A stretch of DNA of 64,000 bases, from positions 415,807 to 479,806 of the forward strand of contig CAWHVQ010000015.1 in NCBI GenBank assembly GCA_963832895.1. The letters run 5' to 3'. Origin of the DNA: JAMXLO01 sp963832895. GTDB taxonomy: Bacteria > Pseudomonadota > Alphaproteobacteria > Acetobacterales > Acetobacteraceae. Shown one piece after another: positions 1 to 8,408 of this stretch. The position numbers and the translations under genes were made by a program. The notes under the pieces were generated by a model that was not told the origin of the DNA, searched no databases, and saw only the letters and a program-made list of their open reading frames with translations. Position 1 is the stretch's first letter; every line of letters starts with the position of its first letter.

Positions 1-1
1 T

Positions 2-874
2 GCGCCGCTGTGCTGGCGCGGGGTGTCCCTGTGGCCGGACGGAATAGGCTCGGCCCTTGCGGCCACCCAAGGAAGCGAGCCGGATCTGACCCTTCGACTG
101 CAGGAAATCATCACCCGCGAGGAGGCCAGCAACTGGGGGGCGTTGCGGCCCGATCGATGCGACCTCGCAGTGCTGCGCGTCGAGGCTCGTCAGCACCATG
201 GCTGGCTGCAACAGCGCGGTGAGGGCGGGATGCCGTGTCTGACGTATCTGCTCAATCCACTTATGCCCTGCGCCAGCCCGCTGGTGGGCAATACTTGGGT
301 CGCGCAGCTAGCGGACCTGCTGCCGGCGTTGGAGGCAACGGCAACGAAGATCGATCGCCAGCGCACCGAACCGGTGGATACGCATACCACGGCCTTCATC
401 GCGGCTCGCCTGGAAAGGCGCATGGACCTCGAGCCAAGCGCAGTTGACGGCGGCCATGTTGCGGCGGCCTGCCTTGCACAGCTGCGAGTGCTGGCACAGT
501 TGCAGTCGCGGTTGCACCCAAGGCCGCTGCCGGCGATCGCCGCCTGGTTGGCCGCGAGGGCCGGACCGGTGCTGGCAACCTGGCGCAACCGCGAACGCCG
601 TGCCGCTCTGGAGGAGCAGCTGCAGCGGCTGATGTCGGCTGGCTTTCTGGCACCTATGTTGGCATTGCTCGAAAATCCAGCCGGGCGTGATTCCGATACC
701 AGGGAGGCGAACCAGGCCGCGCGAGAGCTTGTCCGAATCGATCACGAACTGGCGCAGATAGCCGGCGGTGCACAGCAGCGAGCAGCCGCAGCGGCGCGTG
801 TCGGACAGGAGATCGCGGCCGGATTCGGGCTAACCGCACTGGCCGCCGCACTCGCCGTGGCGGCGCTGGGCTGA
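2..874 (+). CDS. Hypothetical protein, 5' end outside window
   Basis: The reading frame is open to the left edge of the window, so the true start is probably upstream; the first internal candidate is a GTG at 23. The visible 290 or so residues are rich in Ala, Leu and Arg, with long predicted helices (around LRVLAQLQSRL and RRAALEEQLQRLM) and one hydrophobic C-terminal segment ending in AALAVAALG, which looks like a membrane anchor. It is followed 12 bp later by another membrane protein on the same strand, so the two are probably cotranscribed. I do not recognise a family. The pair sits convergent to rpoH, a neighbourhood that looks like stable core chromosome. No catalytic motif is visible. 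Confidence 0.6.
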   Translation, partial: APLCWRGVSLWPDGIGSALAATQGSEPDLTLRLQEIITREEASNWGALRPDRCDLAVLRVEARQHHGWLQQRGEGGMPCLTYLLNPLMPCASPLVGNTWVAQLADLLPALEATATKIDRQRTEPVDTHTTAFIAARLERRMDLEPSAVDGGHVAAACLAQLRVLAQLQSRLHPRPLPAIAAWLAARAGPVLATWRNRERRAALEEQLQRLMSAGFLAPMLALLENPAGRDSDTREANQAARELVRIDHELAQIAGGAQQRAAAAARVGQEIAAGFGLTALAAALAVAALG

Positions 875-886
875 GGTGAGCTGGCG

Positions 887-1366
887 ATGGCCAAGCAGAA
901 GACAGTTCCGACCTCGGCCACCAAGCCGCAACCGAGGCAGCATTCGCTGGTCTGGCTGCAGGGCCTGTTGTGTGGCGCCATGGCGACGTTGGCGACTCCG
1001 ACAGCGCTGCTTCTCGGCGTTCTGCTCGGGCCAGCACTGCTGGCGATCCTGTTGGATCACGAGCCGGGCCGACCGCGAGCCCGCAGCATTGCGCTGTGCA
1101 GTTTGGCGGCAGCGATCGATCCGTTGCGAACCCTATGGACAGCTGGTCACACCATCGCCACCGCGACGGCGCTGGTAAGCAACGTCCGCGTGGTGGCAAT
1201 GGCGTGGAGTGCTGCCGCGGCGGGCTGGCTACTGGCCGAGATCATACCGCTCGGGGTGCGGGCGGCACTGGACGGAGTGAGCGTCGCCCGCGCGTCCCGG
1301 CTGAATGCCGAGCGCGCGCGGCTGATCGAGATCTGGGGCCTCGGTGCGCCCCAGGACGATCAGTGA
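887..1366 (+). CDS. Small integral membrane protein, unknown function
   Basis: This 159-residue protein starts at an ATG preceded by a GAGGTGAG ribosome site 12 bp after the preceding stop. The N-terminus is basic and polar (about 20 residues), followed by two closely spaced hydrophobic stretches (roughly residues 24-58), a soluble linker, and one or two more membrane segments around residues 75-125. The C-terminal 30 residues are charged and probably cytoplasmic. Its last codons overlap the 3' end of rpoH by 7 bp in convergent orientation. I cannot assign a function; tight coupling to the preceding gene suggests the two act together in the membrane. Confidence 0.6.
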   Translation: MAKQKTVPTSATKPQPRQHSLVWLQGLLCGAMATLATPTALLLGVLLGPALLAILLDHEPGRPRARSIALCSLAAAIDPLRTLWTAGHTIATATALVSNVRVVAMAWSAAAAGWLLAEIIPLGVRAALDGVSVARASRLNAERARLIEIWGLGAPQDDQ

Positions 1367-2289
1367 TCGATCGCTAGCCGGCCTGATGCCTGACGCGCGG
1401 CAACTGCCGACTGCGATTGCAACCGGCGCTCGGCGATCTGTGCCTTCATCGCCTTTTGTAGTTTCTCGAAGGCACGGACCTCGATCTGGCGTACCCGCTC
1501 GCGCGAGATGCCATACTGCTGCGACAACTCCTCGAGCGTGGTCGGATTGTCCTTGAGGCGCCGCTCGATCAGGATGTGCCGCTCGCGCTCGTTCAGTGTC
1601 TTGAGCGCGCTCGACAGCAGAGCCTTGCGTCCTGATAGCTCTTCGCGGTCGGCATAGGAAGACTCCTGGCTTTCGGTCTCGTCGACCAGCCAGTCCTGCC
1701 ATTCGCCCTCGCTGTCCTGGCGGACCGTGGCATTCAGGCTGTGGTCCGGCGCGGCGAGTCGACGGTTCATGCTCACCACGTCCTGCTCCGGCACGTCCAG
1801 CATCCGCGCGATCTTCGCAACCTGCTCGGGCTGCAGATCGCCGTCATCGATCGCCTGCATCTGGCCCTTCAGCCGGCGCAGGTTGAAGAACAGCTTCTTC
1901 TGCGCCGCGGTGGTACCCATTTTCACCAACGACCAGCTGTGCAGGATGTATTCCTGGATCGCCGCGCGGATCCACCACATGGCATAGGTGGCAAGGCGGA
2001 ACCCACGGTCGGGATCGAAGCGCTTCACCGCCTGCATCATGCCCACATTGCCCTCGGAGATCAGCTCCCCGACCGGCAGGCCGTAGCCGCGGTAGCCCAT
2101 GGCGATCTTCGCCACGAGCCGCAGATGTGATGTGACAAGTTTGTGTGCCGCTTCCATATCCTCATGGTCGCGCCAGCGTTTGGAGAGAGCGAGTTCCTCC
2201 TCCGGCGACAGCATGGGGAACTTACGGATCTCCTGAAGATACCGTGAGAGGTTGCCTTCAGGGGCGACGTTAATGACGGCAGAGGCCAA
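1360..2289 (-). CDS. rpoH: RNA polymerase sigma-32 (heat-shock) factor RpoH
   Basis: The 309-residue protein has the normal length and order of a sigma-32 factor. Region 1.2/2.1 begins near residue 12, and region 2 includes the core-binding stretch around LRLVAKIAMGYRGYGLPVGE and the -10 recognition part FRLATYAMWWIRAAIQEYI (about 98-115). The RpoH box QKKLFFNLRRLK lies at 130-141 and separates this family from housekeeping sigma-70. Region 4 has a clear helix-turn-helix near SQQYGISRERVRQIEVRAF. The product directs RNA polymerase to chaperone and protease promoters. rluD lies upstream on the same strand, but a good sigma-70 promoter in the gap implies independent transcription. The start ATG at 2289 gives the family-typical N-terminus. 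Confidence 0.97.
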   Translation of the reverse strand: MASAVINVAPEGNLSRYLQEIRKFPMLSPEEELALSKRWRDHEDMEAAHKLVTSHLRLVAKIAMGYRGYGLPVGELISEGNVGMMQAVKRFDPDRGFRLATYAMWWIRAAIQEYILHSWSLVKMGTTAAQKKLFFNLRRLKGQMQAIDDGDLQPEQVAKIARMLDVPEQDVVSMNRRLAAPDHSLNATVRQDSEGEWQDWLVDETESQESSYADREELSGRKALLSSALKTLNERERHILIERRLKDNPTTLEELSQQYGISRERVRQIEVRAFEKLQKAMKAQIAERRLQSQSAVAARQASGRLAIDH

Positions 2290-2471
2290 GGGAAGGCTCC
2301 TTTCGTCGTGCCTGCTTCTTGCCCATTCCGGCGCAAGAGTAAGGCCTCATTGTGACTGAACCAGTCATGGGTGCGGGAGGGACATCACGTCCCGGATATC
2401 CACCCCATCCTGGCGGCGGTGTTTCCGGACGTCCCCACCGATACAAAACACCCGTTCGTATCAGCGTGGGT

Positions 2472-2500
2472 CCTATACTGGACCGCATTAGTCCTGTCAA
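2472..2500 (-). promoter_or_regulatory. Sigma-70 type promoter upstream of rpoH
   Basis: On the minus strand a perfect -35 TTGACA (complement of 2495-2500) is followed after exactly 17 bp by TATAGG (complement of 2472-2477). It lies in the 226-bp gap between rluD and rpoH and points at rpoH, leaving a leader of roughly 175 nt. A short GGGAC/GTCCC inverted repeat lies in the leader near 2380-2395. The hexamers and spacing are read directly; activity is inferred. Confidence 0.6.
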
Positions 2501-2515
2501 GAAATCTGACCTATA

Positions 2516-3517
2516 TCAGCCCTGCGCTGGCCGCAGGTCACAACCGAGTGCGTCAATCAGGCGCAGTATGTCAGCCGGCGGCTCCGTGGAAAAGCTCAGC
2601 GCCGCCCCGGTGCGCGGGTGCGCGAAGCCGAGCCGGGCCGCGTGCAGCGCCTGGCGGGGGAAGTCCAGGAGCTTGAAGCGGACCGGCTCGGGCAGCAAGC
2701 AGGCGGTTGCCGGCACCCGACGAAGATAGAGTGGATCTCCGACCACCGGGTTGCCGCGGCTGGCGAGGTGCACACGAATCTGATGCGTCCGCCCGGTGGC
2801 AAGCCGACATTCCAACTGGGCGACCGCAACCTGCCACGTGCGCATCGTGCGGTAGCGGGTAAGCGACGGCTTGCCACCATGGGTGAGGACCGCCATTCGC
2901 TTGCGGTCGCGCCTGTCGCGGCCTATGGCGCCTTCGATTTCGCCAGCGAGCGGATTGGGCAGGCCCCACACGAGCGCAAGATAGGCGCGGTCCAGGTCGC
3001 GGGCGGCGAAGGCCGCGGTCAGGGCGGCGTTGGCAAACTGGGTCTTGGCCACCACCATGACGCCAGAGGTGTTCTTGTCCAGCCGATGCACGATGCCGGG
3101 TCGGCGCTCACCGCCGATACCCGTTAGCTGCTCACCGCAATGCGCCAGCAGAGCATTGACCAGCGTGCCGTCCTCGTTGCCCGGCGCCGGATGCACGACG
3201 AGACCGGCGGGCTTGTCGAGGACGATCAGGTCCGCATCCTCATAGAGGATCGTGAACTGGATAGCCTGCGGCTGAGGTGTGGCGGGCACCGGTGCGGGCA
3301 GTTCGAGCTGGTAGGTGGCTCCGGGCCGGATTGGCTGCGCCGGTTCATTGAGCACGCGACCATCGCCGCTGGCGTATCCCTGCTCTATCAGCGACTTGAC
3401 GCGCGATCGTGACAGCGTGCCGATGGCGTCGGCCAGGAAGCGATCGAGCCGCTGGCCGCGTGCCGCCGGTTCGGCGACGGTGGTGAACGGCGCTGCGCGT
3501 GGCGCGCGGTCTTGCAT
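2516..3517 (-). CDS. rluD: RluA/RluD-family 23S rRNA pseudouridine synthase
   Basis: The enzyme isomerises uridines in large-subunit rRNA, in RluD at helix 69. From the ATG at 3517 it has 333 residues, normal for the family. An S4-like RNA-binding domain occupies about residues 20-75 (RLDRFLADAIGTLSRSRVKSLIEQG), followed by the synthase domain from residue 87. The catalytic motif HRLDKNTSG is at 144-152 with the nucleophile Asp147, and the late motif GRTHQIRVHLA is present. The open frame continues upstream to 3844, but that part is Arg/Ser-rich, overlaps the divergent gene at 3570 and is not family-like. An alternative ATG lies at 3571. The exact rRNA target is inferred, so RluC or RluA specificity cannot be excluded. 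Confidence 0.9.
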   Translation of the reverse strand: MQDRAPRAAPFTTVAEPAARGQRLDRFLADAIGTLSRSRVKSLIEQGYASGDGRVLNEPAQPIRPGATYQLELPAPVPATPQPQAIQFTILYEDADLIVLDKPAGLVVHPAPGNEDGTLVNALLAHCGEQLTGIGGERRPGIVHRLDKNTSGVMVVAKTQFANAALTAAFAARDLDRAYLALVWGLPNPLAGEIEGAIGRDRRDRKRMAVLTHGGKPSLTRYRTMRTWQVAVAQLECRLATGRTHQIRVHLASRGNPVVGDPLYLRRVPATACLLPEPVRFKLLDFPRQALHAARLGFAHPRTGAALSFSTEPPADILRLIDALGCDLRPAQG

Positions 3518-3569
3518 GCAAGCAGCGGATAACGCGATTGGTGCTGGCAGGGAAGCGGCGAGGCCCGAC

Positions 3570-3851
3570 ATGCGATTCCTGAAAGTCCTGACAGTAGCCA
3601 TGGGCGTGCTGATCGTGGTGGCAACCACAGTGCTTGTGGTGCTGATCGTGCGCCGAGTTGGCGGTGGCGTTGGTCCACCGGTTTCAATCGCGGTGCTGCT
3701 GGACGAGCCATCGGGCACGCGGATTGCGGCGATCGCATCGGCAGGCGATCGGCTGGCCGTGCAGTTGCAAGGCGGCGGCCCAGATCGTGTGCTGCTTGTC
3801 GATCCGCGCAACGGGACTGTTGCCGGGCGGATCGCACTGCGCACGCCGTGA
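3570..3851 (+). CDS. Small single-pass membrane protein (DUF6476-like)
   Basis: A 93-residue protein begins at an ATG divergent from rluD. Residues 5-27 form one strong hydrophobic segment (KVLTVAMGVLIVVATTVLVV), after which a soluble domain of about 60 residues contains the repeated beta-like pattern DRLAVQLQGGG and DRVLLVDPRNGTVAGRI. This architecture and the position beside rluD fit the small DUF6476-type proteins that I associate with alphaproteobacterial rluD loci; that family call is from memory, not from a search. The function is unknown. The longer open frame extending to 3315 is antisense to rluD and is not believable. Confidence 0.65.
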   Translation: MRFLKVLTVAMGVLIVVATTVLVVLIVRRVGGGVGPPVSIAVLLDEPSGTRIAAIASAGDRLAVQLQGGGPDRVLLVDPRNGTVAGRIALRTP

Positions 3852-3902
3852 ACCGGGTTGAACTTGCCCGCGTGCTGCCCTAGAAGGCGCGGCCGGACCG
3901 AT

Positions 3903-3978
3903 GTCCCCTTCGTCTAGAGGCCCAGGACACCGCCCTCTCACGGCGGCAACGCGGGTTCGAATCCCGCAGGGGACGCCA
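3903..3978 (+). tRNA. tRNA-Glu (anticodon CUC), CCA encoded
   Basis: The acceptor stem GTCCCCT (3903-3909) pairs with AGGGGAC (3968-3974), followed by discriminator G and an encoded CCA (3976-3978). The anticodon stem CCGCC/GGCGG closes a seven-base loop CUCUCAC whose central triplet is CUC, reading GAG codons. The T-loop GGTTCGAATCC is standard. The gene directly abuts a recombinase remnant, making it the likely integration site of the island to its right. Confidence 0.96.
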
Positions 3979-4317
3979 CTCCCGAATGAAACTAAGAACT
4001 CCTGGTCCGGGGGCCGGCACGTCAGAGCTGGCTGCCTTGGCGAGGGCAGCCTTGGGTCCCGATATCCTCACCTCTCGGCGGCTCACTGTAGCGCGCCCGA
4101 CAAACATACGAAGGTAGGAGCGGCGGAACTCGATCGAACCCGTCTTCAGGGCGTCCTGCGTGACTGCCGAGAGCCGGTCGATTTTCGCCGAAGTGACGGA
4201 CATCTTTCCAGGAATCTCCGCCCCAGAGTCCAACGCCATCTCGTCAGTCAGTCTGAGCCGGTTCGTCTTGTGATGCCGTAGACGCTCCGCCAACGCGGGG
4301 TCTTTCATATCCATGAG
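3979..4317 (-). pseudogene. 3' end of a large serine recombinase (island integrase remnant)
   Basis: Reading leftward from the IS boundary at 4317, one frame encodes about 110 residues that resemble the C-terminal part of alphaproteobacterial large serine recombinases. They include the pattern EFRRSYLRMFVGRATVSRRE, then VRISGPKAALAKAA, then LSFIREWRPLRDSNPR. The frame then continues antisense through the tRNA-Glu gene to a stop at 3880, a common configuration when an element carries its attachment site at the integrase 3' end. The catalytic N-terminal domain is missing because the gene is cut by the IS at 4318. This is therefore a dead fragment, but it marks one end of an integrated element. 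Family assignment rests on recognised C-terminal patterns only. Confidence 0.7.
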
Positions 4318-4371
4318 TGAAGTTGACCCGGTTTCGTGGACACCGGACCGTTTGCGTTCAAGGAGTCCACG

Positions 4372-4686
4372 ATGGCCAAGACAAGATTGCCCTATGCACC
4401 TGAGTTCCGCGGCCAAATGGTAGAACTGGTGCGTGCTGGCCGTACGCCGGAGGAGCTGGCGTCGGAGTTTGAACCGACGGCACAGTCGATCAGGAACTGG
4501 GTTGCGCAGTCCGAGCGCAATGCTGGGCGTGGCGACGGCGGCCTGACAACATCGGAGCGCGAGGAGCTCAACCGACTGAGGCGTGAGAACCGTCAACTCC
4601 GAGTTGAGCGTGGGATCCTCTCAAAGGCGGCGGCCTGGTTCGCTCGGGAGACGAACGCGATCCCTGCGAAGGGTTCCGGTTCGTGA
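4372..4686 (+). CDS. IS3-family transposase OrfA (copy 1)
   Basis: OrfA is the DNA-binding half of the transposase. Translation most likely starts at ATG 4372, six bases after an AAGGAG site, giving 104 residues. A helix-turn-helix lies in the first 50 residues (PEFRGQMVELVRAGRTPEEL, then FEPTAQSIRNWV). A leucine-zipper-like helix follows at the end (EREELNRLRRENRQLRVER), as expected for IS3 OrfA multimerisation. The stop codon overlaps the orfB start as GTGA, with orfB in the -1 frame, so coupling or frameshifting can produce the fusion transposase. The predicted protein is identical in all three copies. Confidence 0.92.
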   Translation: MAKTRLPYAPEFRGQMVELVRAGRTPEELASEFEPTAQSIRNWVAQSERNAGRGDGGLTTSEREELNRLRRENRQLRVERGILSKAAAWFARETNAIPAKGSGS

Positions 4687-5738
4687 GCGATCACCAGGCG
4701 AGTTACCCGATCGTCACCATGTGCAGGCTGCTGGGTGTCTCCTCTAGCGGCTACTACGCGTGGGCGAAGCGGCGGCCATCGCGGCGGGCAGAGACAGACG
4801 CTGCACTGATCGCGGAGATCCGTGTGGCGCACGGAGCCTCGCACGGTACCTACGGTGCGCCACGCATCCATGCCGAGCTTGCGGCCAACGGCATTCAGGT
4901 TGGCCGCAAACGCGTCGCGCGGTTGATGTCGCGAGCCGGTCTTGCCGGTGTGTGTCGCCGCAAGTTCGTCGTCACCACTCTCAAGAGCGACAGCCGTCAG
5001 GCACCAGACCTGGTCGAGCGCAATTTCACGGCGGAAGCGCCTGATCGGCTGTGGGTCGCCGATATCACCTATATTCCGACATGGGCGGGCTTTCTCTATC
5101 TCGCTGTCGTGCTCGATGCGTACAGTCGCCGCATCGTCGGCTGGTCGATGGGTACCACGCTCGCCACGCAACTGGTGCTTGACGCTCTGAACATGGCACT
5201 GATGACGCGGCAGGCCAGGGGCGTGATCCATCACTCCGACCAAGGCTCGCAATACACCTCGATCGAGTTCGGCCACCGCTGCCGGGACGCCGGCGTGCGC
5301 CCCTCGATGGGTTCGGTCGGCGACGCATACGACAATGCCATGTGCGAGAGCTTCTTCGCCACGCTCGAATGCGAGCTTCTCGATCGCTGCCGGTTCAAGA
5401 CACAGGCCGAAGCGCGCAATGCCACCTTCGCGTTCATCGAAGGTTTCTACAATCGGCGGCGACGCCATTCCTCGATCGGATATCTCTCACCAATCAACTA
5501 CGAGCGCCGGCATCACGCGCTGGCGGTCGATCCCGACGCGCACCAGCCTGCCGTCGTGCTCGCGACCGTCAAGGACAAGCCCCCCGGGCGGCCGCAAGAT
5601 GCGGCCGTCCTTGACCGCCGCTGCGCGCCACGGCCGCATCATCCTGCGGGTCGGGGCGGAAGAATGGCTCCGCCAGGGGCCGAACCAAAGAATGTCTCGA
5701 AAGCCGACGCCAACATGCCGTCAGATCAGATAGCATGA
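4683..5738 (+). CDS. IS3-family transposase OrfB, DDE catalytic subunit (copy 1)
   Basis: OrfB carries the HTH_21-like segment (residues about 45-95) and the integrase core. The DDE triad is visible: Asp in LWVADITYIPT, Asp in VIHHSDQGSQYTS, and Glu in AMCESFFATLE 35 residues later. It starts with GTG overlapping the orfA stop. The protein is 351 residues, about 70 longer than is usual for OrfB. The sequence after NYERRHHA is Pro/Arg-rich, covers a strong inverted repeat (5568-5615) and looks like read-through into formerly non-coding sequence. All three copies share this extension. Conserved catalytic residues suggest the element can still move. Confidence 0.93.
   Translation: MSDHQASYPIVTMCRLLGVSSSGYYAWAKRRPSRRAETDAALIAEIRVAHGASHGTYGAPRIHAELAANGIQVGRKRVARLMSRAGLAGVCRRKFVVTTLKSDSRQAPDLVERNFTAEAPDRLWVADITYIPTWAGFLYLAVVLDAYSRRIVGWSMGTTLATQLVLDALNMALMTRQARGVIHHSDQGSQYTSIEFGHRCRDAGVRPSMGSVGDAYDNAMCESFFATLECELLDRCRFKTQAEARNATFAFIEGFYNRRRRHSSIGYLSPINYERRHHALAVDPDAHQPAVVLATVKDKPPGRPQDAAVLDRRCAPRPHHPAGRGGRMAPPGAEPKNVSKADANMPSDQIA
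5568..5615 (+). repeat. Two-stem inverted repeat in the 3' part of orfB
   Basis: The outer arms GTCAAGGAC and GTCCTTGAC enclose a 12-base G/C-rich bulge and a perfect inner stem, CGGCCGCA (5589-5596), loop AGA, TGCGGCCG (5600-5607). The same structure is present in copies 2 and 3. It sits where the orfB frame extends beyond the catalytic domain. It could act as a transcription barrier, an RNA structure limiting translation, or an ancestral terminator that became coding. No U-tract follows, so a standard terminator is not supported. Confidence 0.7.
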
Positions 5739-5778
5739 CCCCAAGCTCTCACCCCTCCACGAAACCGGGGCAAGTCCA

Positions 5779-6531
5779 GGTGTGCTCTGGGCCGAGGACG
5801 ATGATGAACCCCTGGTCCGTCTGGCGTATCGTTGTGCCCAAGGCGAGGTGCAGCAGGCTGCCTCGGCGTAGCGCGGCGAATACTAGGACTGCCAGCATGA
5901 GCCCATCGCGATAAGGGATGGCGGCGTGATGCGGGTTGCGTCCGGCCACGGCATCCTCTTCTGCTTTGGCCATGAGGTGCTCCGCGAGGGCAAGAAATTC
6001 AGCGGGATGCCTCACATCGGCCAAGCGACGTGTTGGATCGGGTGGTGGCGGGGTCAGCCGGCGGACCAGATTGGCGAGAGCAGACCAGTCATCGGCCGAG
6101 GCCAGAATCCGCAATGCCGACAGCAAACGCTGCAAGTACGTGTGAACGGTCGCCGGTTTGCGGTGCCCCTGAAGCCAGGCGACATAGCCGTCAACGTGCT
6201 CGTTGATCGCGGCTGCTCCTGGCCCCTTTATGAGATCGAGAACACCCCGATCGGAAAGGTAGCGCAGCCACAAGCCGTAAGCGCGTTCGAAATCGGCAAG
6301 CTGCTGCGGCGTCGGCGACTTCTTACGTTGGGTTTGCTGGACCGGCTGCTTGTCTCCCGGCTTGCGACGCCACCGGCCCCTCCCAACCGGAACCGGATCA
6401 TGAATGCTGCGGCGGCGCATCGCTGGTTGCTGGGCTTCCGCCCAACGGCAACGGTCGCACTCGGGCCATTCGTCCATCGGCATGCAAAGTCGGGACGCGG
6501 AGCTGGAAAGAACCTGATTCGGCGCGCTCAT
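5779..6531 (-). pseudogene. Tyrosine recombinase, C-terminus removed by IS copy 1
   Basis: This frame starts at ATG 6531, overlapping the stop of the upstream recombinase as ATGA. It encodes about 250 residues before running into the IS. Residues 75-175 look like a SAM-like core-binding domain (FERAYGLWLRYLSDRG, PATVHTYLQRLLSALRI). The catalytic domain begins at YRDGLMLAVLVFAALRRGSLLHLAL, which contains the first catalytic Arg. The His-x-x-Arg and Tyr motifs are lost beyond 5778; the last residues (CPGFVEG) are IS-derived. With its upstream partner it formed a two-recombinase operon of the type found in elements that use several tyrosine recombinases at once. Confidence 0.72.
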
Positions 6532-8107
6532 CGGACAGCCCCCCGGTTAGCTTTGGTCCTCGCGCCACCTAGGCTGCGTCTTTCGGCTGCGATCGTCTCC
6601 TGGTGCGCAGAACGAGCCGCGATCTCATCAAGAAATGCATAGTGCTTCATGACAACCGCGAGTTGTCGGTCGCCGAGCACCCGCTGCACGGTCGCCATGT
6701 CTCCGGGATGATGCCGAAGGTAGATAAAGACGGCGATGGCCCGGAACAGGTGCGGATTGATGAGGAGACCCGTGTGTTCCTTGATCACCGCGCTCAGCTG
6801 CATTCCGAGCGATCCGGGACCTTTGGTCTTGCCATTCCTACCGGGAAAGAGCGCGGTCGCGTCGGGATAACGCAGGCGGGGCAAATACTTCTCACGATAC
6901 GTGCGCAGCATCTTCGCCGCCTCGTGCGGAAGCTCGACCCCAATCGGTTCGTTGTTCTTGACGTCGTCGGCATCGACCAGGACGAAGACCTTGCTGGTTT
7001 TGCCGATTCCCGTCTGAATGATTTGCGAGTCGAACCGCAGCTCGGCTAGGTTGCTGATGCGCATCGCCGTCTGGAGCAACTGCTCGATTGCAACAGCGTA
7101 TTGAGCTAGGTAGGCGCCGCGTTCGGTGTCTGGCGATCGGCAATCTCCATAAGCCGAGACGGCAGCTCCAGGAGCGCTTTGCGGTGCCGCGCGTCCTTCA
7201 GCATCAGCAGGCGATCCCGATTGCCGGATGTCATGCCGTGATAGGCTGGGGTGTGGTCGGCGACCCAAGCGACTAGCCGGTCGAGGTCTTCTTCCGGCAT
7301 GCCAGTCCAGTGCCGTGCCATGCCGCTGACAGTGATGAGCATGTTGCGCAGCTGGCTCGACGGCACGTCGTCGGTCCGATCCAGCTCAGCGTTGGTCACA
7401 GCCCCGACATGGTCGAGCGTCACGACGTCCGCGAGGTGCTTGAAGACAGAGATGTCGGTCCCCTGACGACGCAGCAGGCCGAGGAATTGGCGCAGTAGCC
7501 GCTCAGCCTTGTCGATGCTCGTCTGTTCCAGATCCGGAAGTGGGTTCGTGTCATGGATGGAGGCACGCCGCCTGACCCTTCGGGCGTCAAAGTAGGCGTG
7601 CATGTCGGCGCGAAGCTCTGGGCTCAGTTCATCCAATGATGGGGAATAGGGCTGGCGAATGGGCGGCAGAGGGGCCAACTTCGATAGCCCACGCGCGGCT
7701 TCCGCCGCCACTATGTTCCAGCCCGCGATCAGGCGGCTGAGATGGGGGCGCGGATGCTTCAGGTCCGCCAGTGTCGTCGCGTAACGCTCGACGATGGCGT
7801 CCAGTACGTCAGATGGTCCCCAGTGGTTCTCGACTGCGTAGGTAATAAATCGTTTCGGGGAGAAGCCCTTGCTGGGCGGGAATGCATCGGCCACGCCCTG
7901 CCACGCGGTTGGCCAAGGAAGTGAGACGGGCGCTGCGGGCGGCACTATGCTGTGCACCTTAACGAAGCGGCGAAATGCGCTGCGGCAACGGGAGCGGATG
8001 TTGCGCAGTGTTCGGCCTGTGATAGGCCGTGGCGCCGAAGCGAGGCGCCGCAAGAGGTGTTCGAATTGGCTGGGATCGCCCGAGAGTTCAACTGTACCTG
8101 GGCTCAT
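6528..8107 (-). pseudogene. Tyrosine recombinase with one internal frameshift
   Basis: Two frames join into one protein of about 525 residues. The first runs from ATG 8107 to a stop at 7106. The second continues from about 7120 with YLAQYAVAIEQLLQTAMRIS to the stop at 6528. A one-base indel near 7106-7125 separates them. The first part is a long N-terminal arm and core-binding domain. The second holds the catalytic set: Arg in AMRISNLAELRF, His and Arg in NPHLFRAIAVFI, and the nucleophile Tyr in VVMKHYAFLD. Gene order and ATGA overlap with the next recombinase are typical of multi-recombinase elements. Whether the shift is real decay or sequencing error cannot be judged here. Confidence 0.7.
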
Positions 8108-8336
8108 GCCCTAACGCTGACGCCAAGCGCCTGAGCGCCGAGAGCTCGTTGTCGAGCTGTTTGCGCGTGATTGACAGGTCGACCGAGGCGGCGGCCATAA
8201 GACCGCCCAGGGTCAAGGAAGTGCCGAGGCCTTGGGGAGCCGCGGCAAGGTCGGTGCAGGGTTCGAGAATATCGCATTCTCTCTGATACGCGTCCATAGA
8301 AGCCTCCAAGTGTTGGTGGTGGTAGATACGTGACAT
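8088..8336 (-). CDS. Small protein at the head of the recombinase operon
   Basis: An 82-residue frame begins at ATG 8336 and overlaps the start of the recombinase gene by 20 bp, suggesting translational coupling. It has no recognisable domain. The middle is Ala/Gly-rich (PQGLGTSLTLGGLMAAASVD) and the C-terminus contains a charged helix (ITRKQLDNELSALRRLASAL). Small accessory proteins accompany tyrosine recombinases in several transposon families, so an auxiliary role is plausible, but only position supports it. Confidence 0.45.
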   Translation of the reverse strand: MSRIYHHQHLEASMDAYQRECDILEPCTDLAAAPQGLGTSLTLGGLMAAASVDLSITRKQLDNELSALRRLASALGHEPRYS

Positions 8337-8408
8337 CGTGACGACTGTAGCAGTGGAATTTGGAGAATTACGTTGGTAATACCGTCACGATGTGGCTGAT
8401 TCGGGCAC

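Larger units (their letters stand above)
4318..5778 (+). mobile_element. IS3-family element, copy 1 (1461 bp)
   Basis: The element runs from TGAAGTTGACCCGG to CCGGGGCAAGTCCA, giving imperfect terminal repeats with the common core CCCGGTTTCGTGGA and the TG...CA ends usual in the IS3 family. It carries orfA and orfB in the IS3 arrangement. Two more copies of identical length lie at 10603-12063 (inverted) and 49675-51135 (direct). Unlike those, copy 1 has no direct repeat at its ends: GAG on the left, GGT on the right. Each flank is a truncated recombinase gene. This points to a deletion or inter-copy recombination after insertion. Confidence 0.93.

Noticed and set aside
4593..5468. 291-codon open frame antisense to IS3 orfB (also in copies 2 and 3)
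   Set aside because: Open only because of high GC content; composition is unlike a protein family and there is no start signal.
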